DNA from: Euperipatoides rowelli
Lineage: Eukaryota > Onychophora > Udeonychophora > Euonychophora > Peripatopsidae
Assembly (NCBI GenBank): GCA_003024985.2
Contig: PXIH01S0023897.1
Reading direction: 5' to 3' (one strand)
DNA length: 10,424 bases
The stretch's first letter is position 1; every line of letters starts with the position of its first letter. Positions 1-6,999 of the stretch are shown here, piece by piece. The translations under genes and the position numbers were made by a program. The notes beneath the pieces are model-generated. The model saw nothing but the letters and a program-made list of their open reading frames with translations. It did no database searches and was not told the DNA's origin.

Positions 1-440
1 GTACACACTTCACAGGATTGTGACATCGTTAGACATCACATAGGTTCAATCCGCAGAGGTGCTAGTACATCTTTGACTCCCCCCCCCCCAATGGCATGTT
101 CTGTTCATAAAGAAATCATTAAATCTCAAATTTAATGAAGATTCACCACTGCAGCATGGGTCTTAAACATGGGTACAGCGGAGAGGTGGAAAATAGTCAC
201 TTAATAAGAACCAACTCAGATTTATTCAGAAGTAATTACAGATGAAGATCTTCGAATATGATTCTGTGATACAAGAATGTAATTCTTAAATGCAAATAAA
301 TAATGATTTAGCCGTAGGGGGAATTTAATTTAAAAAACAACAACAATAACAAAAAAACATTATGCCATACAATTAGTCAATTAAAACAAGAACTAGAAAT
401 ATTCATATTTACCAAGAGGTATAATACTTGTAATGATGTG
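1..440. other. AT-rich spacer upstream of the tandem array
   Basis: No coding frame or known element is supported here. A run of 11 C lies at 79-89. A short stretch at 43-52 (GGTTCAATCC) resembles a pol III B box, but no matching A box is visible because the window starts just upstream. The segment 330-360 is a simple CAA/AAC-rich tract. It reads as intergenic or intronic DNA. Confidence 0.5.
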
Positions 441-1990
441 GTCAGATCCTGTTATCTTCCCACCAATATGGCTGACGGTATTAAGTTGAATTGATCTAGA
501 TCAGCGCTCAGCAAAAGATTATTTCACTTCTAGATTATCCTAGTGTTCAGGATTATGGTAAGGTTAGCACAGAAAGAAAATATACTAAAATCAGAGCCAG
601 GTTCCTTTATCTGTCCACCAATATGGCTGATGGTAGTAAGTTGAAATGATCTAGATCATCACTCAGCAAAATATTATTTCATCTCTAGAATATCCTAGGG
701 TTCAGGGTTATGGTAACTTTAGGACTGTAAAGAAAATATACTAAAATCAGAGTCAGATTATTTTATATGTCCACCAATATGGCTGATGGTAGTAACTTGA
801 AATTATCTAGATCAGTACTCACCAAAATTTTATATGACATCTAGATTATTCTAGGGTTCAGTGTTACCATAAGGTTAGGACTTTAAATAAAATATACAAA
901 AATCAGAGTCAGGTTCCTTTATTTGACCATCAATATGGCTGATGGTAGTAAGTTGAAATTATCTAGATCAGCACTGAGGAAAATATTATTTCACCTCTAG
1001 AATATCCTAGGATTCAGGGTTGCGGTAAGGTTAGGCCTATATAAAAATATACTAAAACCAGGGTCAGATTCATTTATCTGCCACCAATATGGCTTATTGT
1101 AGTAGGTTGAAATTATCTAGATCAGCACTCAGCAAATTATTATTTCACCTCTAGATTATCCTAGGGCTCAGTGTTATGGCAAGGTCAGGATGCAAAGAAA
1201 ATATACAACAATCAGAGTCAGATTCCTTTATCTGTCCACCAATATGGCAGGTGGTAGTAAGTTGAAATGATCTAGATCAGCACTTAGCAAAATATTATTT
1301 CACCTCTAGATTAACCTAGCGTTCAGGGTTTCGGTAAGGTCAGGACTTTAAGAAATATATACTAAAATCAGAGTCAGATTACTTTTTCTGCCCACCAATA
1401 TGGCTGATAAGTTGAAATTATCTAGATCAGCACTTGGCAAAATATTATTTCACCTCTAAATTATCCTAGGGTTAAAGGTTAAGATAATGTTAGAACTGTA
1501 AAAAAAATATATACTAAAATCTGGGTCAGATTACTTTATCTGTCCACCAATATAGCTGATGGTAGTAAGTTGAAATTATCTAGATCACTATTCAGCAAAA
1601 GATTATTTAACCTTTAGATTATCCTAGGGTTCAGGGTTATGGTATGGTTAGGACTGTAAATAAAATTTACTAAAATCAGAGTCAGGTTCCTTTATCTGTC
1701 CATCAATATGGCTGATGGTAGTAAGTTGAAATGATCTAGATCAGCACTCAGAAAAATATTATTTCACCTGTAGATTATCCTAGGGTTCAGGGTTATGGTA
1801 AGGTTAGGACTGTAAAGATAATATACTAAAATCAGAGTCAGATTCCTTTATCTGTCCACCAATATGGCTGATGATAGTAAGTTGAAATTATCTAGATCAG
1901 CACTCAGCAAAATATTATTTCACCTCTAGATTATCCTAGGCTTCAGGGTTACGGTAAGGTTAGGACTTTAAAGAAAATATACAAAAAATC
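441..1990. repeat. Satellite-like tandem array, ten monomers of about 155 bp
   Basis: The word CCAATATGGC or a one-base variant recurs at 463, 618, 774, 930, 1084, 1239, 1395, 1547, 1703 and 1859, so the spacing is 152-156 bp. Each monomer carries, in order, CCACCAATATGGCTGATGGT, AGTAAGTTGAAAT, a palindromic ATCTAGATCA, GCACTCAGCAAAATATTATT, a CTAGATTATCCTAGG block, a telomere-like GGGTTCAGGGTTA/GGTTAGGA block, and AATATACTAAAATCAGAGTC. Copies differ by scattered substitutions and small indels; the seventh copy lacks a few bases after GGCTGAT and is the shortest. The array begins at GTCAGATCC (441) and ends at about AAAATC (1990), so it holds close to exactly ten units. No monomer has a useful open frame. 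It could be a local minisatellite or the tandem core of a non-autonomous element such as the Helitron-related elements of bivalves. The sequence does not decide this. Confidence 0.97.
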
Positions 1991-2789
1991 TGTGAAAAAA
2001 TACTAATTGCACACGTTTTAGTTGACTCACGACTCCAGACTCCAAACTGTTAATTTTGTTGGTAAGCAGATAAAAATTGTATTAAATCATTTTATAAAAA
2101 GTACTCAAGTTATGCAAATTTAAGACAACTACAGATACGAGTAAAACTTGTTTGCTTAAGGAGATGTAGTGTTTCAAATACTATTATTAGATACTACAAA
2201 TCTTACAAAGAAAACAAATAATACTTAAATAATAGGGAGTAAATATTTGTCCCTCTCACTCTCTGAACAAAAATAATTAACAGTTGAAAATTTCATATAA
2301 TTTATGTTTGTAAAAAAACGTATTAATTTCTATTAATGTATTATTTCATTTTCTTCCTTACTTTATATTTTTAAACATAAAGCTACAGTATATTTGTTTT
2401 CATGATTTGTTTTAGTCACATGTGATATTTGCTTTATTAAGCGTTTATCAATATGAGTATAAGGAATCATATTCTATTTTTTTTTTCAATTACCTATTAA
2501 ATTAAGTTCCGCACAAATGATTTTATTCAAAGCTTTGCAAATTGGTAATATAATAAATAGGTATGTTATGTCCACATTTACTGATAAATATAAAACAAAC
2601 AAAACAAAGCAAAAAAAAAAAAAAATATTACGTTTTGCAAATGTTTAAGTTGTCATTATAAATTAACATTTGTTTTTAAAAAATTAATTTAGCACACATA
2701 CTGACAATAATAATGTATACAATAAAGAATGAAATGGATGGCAAGAGATAAAAGATATCATACAGTATAAATACTAATGAGTAAAGCTC
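1991..2789. other. AT-rich non-coding stretch
   Basis: I see no coding frame, RNA gene or recognisable element. A short imperfect direct repetition (GACTCACGACTCCAGACTCC) lies at about 2025-2044, just after the array. An A-rich run lies near 2611-2625 and a T run near 2478. The rest is low-complexity AT-rich DNA, consistent with intergenic or intronic sequence. Confidence 0.5.
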
Positions 2790-2791
2790 TA

Positions 2792-3083
2792 CAGCTCTGA
2801 TTGCCCAGTGGTCTAGGCTGTTGGCTGCATTAGTTTGTACCATTAAGGGGTCAAAGGTTAGATACTAGTTACCCCCCCCCCCATGATGGAAAATGGTCAA
2901 TTTTCTTTCACCCCAACCCAGTATGCACCAACAATTTTTTCTTGTTCTATGTTTCTTAGAATCTCTGGAATTAATAAAGTATGCCCCCGTCCCTGACACT
3001 TGAATACAGAACAGGTTTATCCTGCAATGAAACCTATTGTTTGTACATATGTAAATAAATTTTGTTTTACCCCCCCCCCCCCC
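2792..3083 (+). mobile_element. Probable tRNA-derived SINE
   Basis: The first 80 bases look like a decayed tRNA promoter. TTGCCCAGTGG at 2801-2811 fits the pol III A box (TRGCNNAGTGG) with one mismatch. GGTTAGATACT at 2856-2866 is a weaker match to the B box (GGTTCGANTCC). The spacing of about 55 bp is normal for a tRNA gene or SINE head. Directly after the B box is a run of 11 C (2872-2882), then a non-tRNA body of about 190 bp. The body ends in TGTAAATAAATTTTG, TTTTAC and a run of 14 C (3070-3083). The head is too diverged for a working tRNA because no clean acceptor stem pairs up. SINEs are mobilised in trans by LINEs, and a dead LINE lies further along the window, but no shared 3' tail links the two. 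The family is not identified. Confidence 0.5.
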
Positions 3084-3248
3084 AACCCTTAGACTGTGTG
3101 GGATGAATATTTTTTAAAAAAAAAAAAGATTTAACAGGTCATTATCTAAAGTTATAAATACAATAATCCATTTTCATTTTATAATTAACCTATATTCTAT
3201 ATATTATTTCTGTTTGTATATAAATTTACCAAACTCAGCTATGTCATT

Positions 3249-3286
3249 ACTAAATTGCGCACATGGATCCATCTGGGCAATTTAGT
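3249..3286. repeat. Near-perfect 38-bp palindrome centred on GGATCC
   Basis: The arms ACTAAATTGC (3249-3258) and GCAATTTAGT (3277-3286) are perfect inverted repeats, and the centre ATGGATCCAT (3263-3272) is also palindromic. Across the full length 17 of 19 base pairs match. It overlaps the last codons of the integrase remnant on the minus strand. It could extrude as a cruciform or fold as a hairpin if transcribed. No function is assigned. Confidence 0.9.
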
Positions 3287-3540
3287 GTAACAGATTATCA
3301 GGTGTTTTGTTGGTACACCTGTGGATACTCTTGATTAAGGCTTGCATAACATAAAGAAGCCCACTGTCCAAGTCTGTGAAGTTTTCAAAACATAATCTTG
3401 TAAGAATCTTACAATTAACAATTTTGACACTCATTTGGCCATATAATGCTAAGATGACATCAAAACTCATTTTATAATCAATCCCTTGCACAATGATGTG
3501 AAGATATTATATCAAAATCTACCCCCTCCTGACCACTATA
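3282..3540 (-). pseudogene. Integrase core remnant, Ty3/gypsy
   Basis: An open stretch of 69 codons (3491-3282) follows the end of a retroviral-type integrase catalytic core. YGQMSVKIVNCKILTRL sits where these enzymes have the GQ..ER.NRTL helix that carries the catalytic glutamate. LDSGLLYVMQALIKSIHRCT and TNKTPDNLLH match the WD..LPYV..A.R.S.H.ST and TP.ELL blocks. Just upstream, in a shifted frame near 3500-3535, GQEGVDFD resembles the DQG...F block of the second catalytic aspartate. The glutamate is not preserved (V or K there) and the expected GPY region after TPDNLLH is replaced by a stop and the palindrome. The zinc-binding HHCC domain and the first aspartate block are not visible. The product cannot be functional. 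The assignment rests on motif spacing and position downstream of RT and RNase H. Confidence 0.75.
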
Positions 3541-3704
3541 TCATAAGAACTTCCTTACTTTGCATAGATGTTGGTCATATAATCCCTTGTCACTTGTCCA
3601 GGTCATTCCTATCAGAAAATGAATCATCAAGACATGATGTTACTTATTCTTCTTCCTATTTGTAGCATAAGGATTCAGAATATCCCCAGATAGATGTTCA
3701 TTGC

Positions 3705-4000
3705 TCAAGAGGATAGTAGCTGCCTAAATAGCATGCAGAGCGGCCTTGGTTTTATACATAATGTGCTGGTGGTTGTGATAATTAAAAAATGTATCCTCAA
3801 TAATATTGTTATTTGGACAACCACTTTGTATAGTTGATAGCCCCTGCAATGAGTATAAATGTTTTCCAACAAAATATTGTTTTTATCAAGCATAAACACC
3901 CTCTTTGTGATTAAATTTTTTTTTAAAAATTTGAACTTTTTTGATCCATTATATGTCAAGTTGTTCAAGTTTATACGATTCTCTCAAAGGTGATTGGATG
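3705..4000 (-). pseudogene. RNase H remnant, Ty3/gypsy
   Basis: The open frame 3968-3705 begins NNLTYNGSKKFKFLKKNLIT, which fits the tether and start of gypsy RNase H (W....AF..LK..L...PVL). It continues through THCRGYQLYKVVVQ (about 3854-3813), matching TDASGYGLGAVLLQ, the first catalytic aspartate block. The aspartate has become histidine, so the site is dead. Before the frame, PLRESYKLEQ (about 3990-3961) resembles the PL..L element that joins RT to RNase H. After the VVVQ block the similarity fades within 20-30 residues; the later RNase H blocks (S..L..E.NY, TDH) are not recognisable. Confidence 0.75.
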
Positions 4001-4440
4001 TTTTGACTCTCTATTGCTGTTATGTTTCTATGTTTGACGGGTAATCACTAGTGTCCTGACGAGTTGGATACTATGTTAAGCTTGATTGGGATGACATCAA
4101 ATTGTTTTTTTTTTTGTTTTTTGTTTATCCTGAATTATTAAAAACTATCTTATTAAGCATAATAATTTTCTTTGAGATAAAATATGTAGGTTGCCTGTGA
4201 TCAGTTTTGAGAATTATGTGGTAGCCATAAATAAAGTGTTTAACTTATGTAACTATTCATTTCCTGAATAGTTACACTCAGTTTAGTTGAGTTTGCTGCT
4301 ACTAAATGTTTTAGTTGGAGGGAAAAATTAATCATTTCCCTGCTCTGACACACCATGTATTGCTTCAAAATGGCATCAGATTATATGATATTAGTTTTAT
4401 TAAAGTTAGGGGAGGCCAGCACCAGAGTATTTATCAATTT
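4001..4440. other. Extra DNA between RT and RNase H remnants
   Basis: Intact Ty3/gypsy elements have only a short tether here, so about 300-400 bp of this stretch looks inserted or duplicated. It contains a T run near 4107-4120 and a perfect hairpin at 4248-4276. On the minus strand SPNFNKTNII (about 4413-4384) resembles the P.F.KPFIL segment of RNase H. The inserted element, if any, is not identified and no clean target-site duplication was found. Confidence 0.4.
4248..4276. repeat. Perfect 12-bp inverted repeat (hairpin)
   Basis: TGTAACTATTCA (4248-4259) and TGAATAGTTACA (4265-4276) are exact reverse complements around a 5-base loop, TTTCC. It lies inside the DNA that splits the retroelement remnant. 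There is no T run directly after it, and a bacterial-type terminator is not relevant in this genome. It may be a terminal or internal palindrome of an unrecognised insertion. Confidence 0.9.
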
Positions 4441-5155
4441 ATCTTTGAAACCAACAAACACAAAACAAACTAAACCTTTGGTGTCCATTTACTTTTTTTA
4501 TAAACTGTAAAACAGGAGCGGATGTTTCATTAATTGTTTTAATCTTTTCATTTGTAGGGTAAGAGCCCTTTTTGTCAAAGGAGTGACCCAAAAACTTGAG
4601 AGTTTTGCTAAAATGTTCTATTTAAAAGGTTGTATATCCATACCAATATATTTTAAAGCTACCAGCACTTCATCAAGTAATAAGTGTTACGATCAGCCAT
4701 CTCAGAATGAAGAATGAGATGATCCTGGAAAATAAACACCCTGTCATAATGACATGCAAGCATCTTTTCATGATATCTTGGAATGCTGACAGTGCTCCCT
4801 TGTGGCAATCTGGTTAGGAAATACTTGTTCCAGTGCATCTAAAAACAAAATCTATCCTTTATTTTTTTTTCCTAGAACTTTAAACTGAAATAGACATTAT
4901 TCAAGTTAATGTTACTAAAAAAACATTTGAGCCTCCAACTGATTAATATATCATCAATATTCATCATTCATGCAAATGATTTTTTCCAGCTCTATGCCTA
5001 AGGACAATCTATTTTATTTCCCTTTTCCAACACAAATCACGTTCTTGACCACAAGTACCACACTACTACAAGCTGATGACTGGCACAAAACAGCATCCTT
5101 GATCACATTCAAATTTTACTATTTGGTGCATACACTGATTGGGGAAATCTATATT
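4440..5155 (-). pseudogene. Reverse transcriptase remnant, Ty3/gypsy
   Basis: All main RT blocks can be followed on the minus strand across several frames. YRFPQSVYAPNSK (about 5153-5115) fits the PYR.P entry block. CSSVVLVVKN (about 5070-5041) fits SPWSSPVVLVKKK. RLSLGIELEKI (about 5010-4980) fits RFC.DYR.LN. IDDIL (about 4957-4943) then NINLNNVYFSLKF fit the IDD.L and S.LDL..GYHQI blocks. FLTRLPQG (about 4820-4797) fits the RLPFG block, and SAFQDIMKRCL follows in another frame. FQDHLILHSEMADRN (about 4730-4687) is the catalytic Y.DDIL block, with the second aspartate changed to histidine. KTLKFLGHSFDKKGSYPTNE (about 4605-4545) is the FLGH.....G block, and LQFIKKVNGHQRFS (about 4505-4465) fits L.SFLG..NYYRRF. 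At least four frame changes and several stops separate these pieces. The QD(D) form points to a Ty3/gypsy lineage with YQDD-like sites, which is an inference. Confidence 0.87.
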
Positions 5156-5376
5156 GTTTTTTTGTTTTTTTTAATAGATGGCACATCTTAAGTAAAAGTA
5201 GGTGCAAGCAGAGATAGAAAAACACAAATTAATAATTTAGATAAATAGTTAACAAGAAAACAATTACTAAATGAACAAATATCCTATGTTTATAAAAAAT
5301 AAAACCCATCCTGTGATGTCAAATTGATGTTGGTTTTGGGCTAGAAGAAACTGCATATCTGGAATCCAGAAGCTAG

Positions 5377-5649
5377 TCATGACTTCATTATTTTATTGTT
5401 TAGAAAAATATTTAACAAAAGTGTTATAAAGTTTTGAAGAAGAAAAAGGAAAATAACAGAGAAAAAAGTTATTTTCTTAGCATCAGTTAAAATCCATAAA
5501 ATTTTGAGATAATTATTGGGATTGAAGTAGAAATCAATTTTAAGAAACAGAAGAAAAAAAAAAAAAACATTGTGCATACCAAAATCCTGGAAGGCTTTTT
5601 GTCCATTAACTTCACATGATAAGAACAAATTGTTTACTATTATTTCCAA
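5377..5649 (-). pseudogene. Possible aspartic protease remnant of the same element
   Basis: A 91-codon open stretch has CEVNGQKAFQDFGMHN near its start (about 5616-5569). This resembles the V.G....ALLDTGA motif of retroviral-type proteases with DTG changed to DFG. It lies about 420 bp upstream of the first RT block on the same strand, the usual protease to RT distance in Ty3/gypsy pol. The rest of the frame is rich in F, I, L and N with no further motif, and an A/T homopolymer crosses it at 5551-5566. The assignment depends on one short motif plus position; chance similarity is possible. Confidence 0.35.
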
Positions 5650-6540
5650 AGTTTTTAATAATATTTCTTAAACATTCTTAGAGATTATACTTTTTAATAC
5701 AAATAAAAACTGTTAAATATTTATTTTCAACCTGCTTGTGTTTGTTTTGAGTTGCTTTTATAAAAACCACCGACTGAAAAAAAAAATCAAACTTTGAATC
5801 ACTGATCTACATTCTGATTGGTCTGTGCAGAAACAGAGTTGTGTGGTCTGACAATCACTTATTGGAATGGCAAAATTATAAACATGGTGGTGTCACTAGC
5901 TGGTTTGATATTTTGAAACATATTGGCATAAATGTCGAAATTTGATGTATTTATGGACCGATTATAACAATTTGTTTAATTAAACAAGCATTTTTATACA
6001 AAAATACACCTAAATCAATGAAGTTGAAATAGGCATTGATAAACCACTTTAAGTCANTACAACATAAAATACTGTATAAGTGGTTTTTTTTTAAGAAACT
6101 CTTAATTTAACCTTTATTTACCAATAAAGCTATTAGTTTTTTTTTTTTTTTTTTTTTTTTTTTGAGGATTTTCACTATAGTTCCGTCCCTTGTATTGTGC
6201 TCTCATTTTTTTTGGAATTATAAAAATTATAATGCAGCCATATTGAATTTTTTTGAAATGGTAACCTTTAAATACTAAATTCTCAATTTATCGGCCCCTT
6301 GTTTACCTAAGATCAAAATTCCAGCTGCCAAAAGTACATTTTTGTGGTCTTGGATTGCAATGTTAATAATTTCAAATTGATATAGATGAGCATGGAAAAA
6401 ACAATTTAAATAATGGCAAATATTTCAACAAAATAGATAGAGTAGGTCTACATAAGCTATAAACTCCTCTTTAAGTTAATATATTTTTTGCAAAATAAAA
6501 TTTACTTACTGATTCACTATTTATTTAAAATTTTATATGG
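5650..6540. other. AT-rich non-coding stretch with a hairpin and a T27 tract
   Basis: No coding frame is supported. If the retroelement were complete, gag and the 5' LTR should lie here on the minus strand, but no CCHC zinc knuckle or LTR signature is visible. A run of 27 T lies at 6137-6163 and an undetermined base at 6057. The segment 5800-5900 is slightly less AT-rich and contains CTGATTGGTC, which recurs in similar form at 6704. Confidence 0.45.
6041..6087. repeat. Inverted repeat, 9-bp arms
   Basis: AAACCACTT (6041-6049) and AAGTGGTTT (6079-6087) are exact reverse complements separated by 29 bases that include the undetermined base. A T run follows the right arm. Arms this short can arise by chance in a 10-kb window. 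Confidence 0.7.
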
Positions 6541-6644
6541 TACAAATTTTTATAAAAAAAAAGGTGGGGGGGGCACCTAAGGACCAAATATTAAAAAAAA
6601 AAGGTACTATTCGGGCTAGTTTCTGGTTCTCAGATATACCATTG

Positions 6645-6709
6645 GCTTGCAGCCCCAAAAGACCTAATCAGAGGTGGTATGCATTCTATCTGCAAGCTGA
6701 TCTCTGATT
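6645..6709. repeat. Two interleaved inverted repeats
   Basis: GCTTGCAG (6645-6652) pairs with CTGCAAGC (6690-6697), and AATCAGAG (6666-6673) pairs with CTCTGATT (6702-6709). The arms interleave (a-b-a'-b'), the layout of a pseudoknot if transcribed. The surrounding 6550-6870 is somewhat richer in GC than its flanks and may be an undescribed short repeat, but no terminal repeats frame it. Confidence 0.6.
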
Positions 6710-6760
6710 GGTTGTTTATTATATTTAAAGTTGGAGTTAGGGTCAGTGTGCGGGTTAGTT

Positions 6761-6777
6761 TATTAGATTATCTAATA
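6761..6777. repeat. Perfect 8-bp palindrome with one-base centre
   Basis: TATTAGAT and ATCTAATA flank a single T. It follows a GTTAGGGTCAGTGTGCGGGT segment. No role is inferred. Confidence 0.7.
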
Positions 6778-6943
6778 GGCTGTATGGCAATGGTAGGTCT
6801 CAAATCCAGACACTTGTCTTTTAGGACCACCCCTAACAATCCTGCTTCTGGGGAAATGGAATCATGTATTTTTTTTTAATTTTGCTTTGTTAAGTTGATT
6901 TTAAAAATGTTTAGTTTTAATAATCCCCAAGTAAATTAAACAA

Positions 6944-6999
6944 ACTCAAAAATCTGGACATAGTTAACTGGACTCAAAAATCTGGACATAGTTAACTGG
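6944..6999. repeat. Exact tandem duplication of a 28-bp unit
   Basis: The 28-bp unit starting ACTCAAAAATCTGGACATAG and ending TTAACTGG occurs at 6944-6971 and again, without a mismatch, at 6972-6999. The unit's last bases plus the next three (AACTGGAC) recur at 7028-7035. Perfect identity amid decayed DNA suggests a recent slippage-type duplication. Confidence 0.95.

Larger units (their letters stand above)
3282..5649 (-). mobile_element. Decayed Ty3/gypsy LTR retrotransposon, internal (pol) region
   Basis: Reading the minus strand from high to low coordinates, remnants appear in the Ty3/gypsy order: possible protease (about 5615-5570), reverse transcriptase (about 5155-4440), RNase H (about 4000-3813) and integrase core (about 3540-3282). 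Integrase after RNase H separates Ty3/gypsy from Ty1/copia. Multiple frameshifts, in-frame stops and lost catalytic residues make it a fossil. The RT to RNase H interval is about 300-400 bp too long and the RNase H to integrase interval about 600 bp too short, so the copy has been rearranged. I found no gag, primer-binding site, polypurine tract or matching LTR pair in the flanks. Confidence 0.85.

Noticed and set aside
43-89. GGTTCAATCC followed by a C11 tract, like a second SINE head
   Set aside because: No A box is visible upstream, the spacing to the C tract differs from the 2792 element, and the sequence after the C tract is not similar to that element.
463-1868. CCAATATGG read as CArG (SRF) boxes in the satellite
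   Set aside because: A CArG box needs six A/T between CC and GG; here there are only five.
441-1990. CRISPR-like array
   Set aside because: The units are contiguous diverged monomers of about 155 bp without unique spacers, and the context is eukaryotic.
2792-2872. Functional tRNA gene
   Set aside because: The acceptor stem does not pair, the T-loop is degenerate and no convincing anticodon arm is present.
4970-5191. Plus-strand open frame of 73 codons
   Set aside because: It is the antisense shadow of the reverse transcriptase remnant, and its peptide shows no family resemblance.
6679-6879. Plus-strand open frame of 66 codons
   Set aside because: It has no recognisable domain or signal peptide, and it overlaps the interleaved inverted repeats and palindrome, so a structured non-coding repeat explains the segment better.
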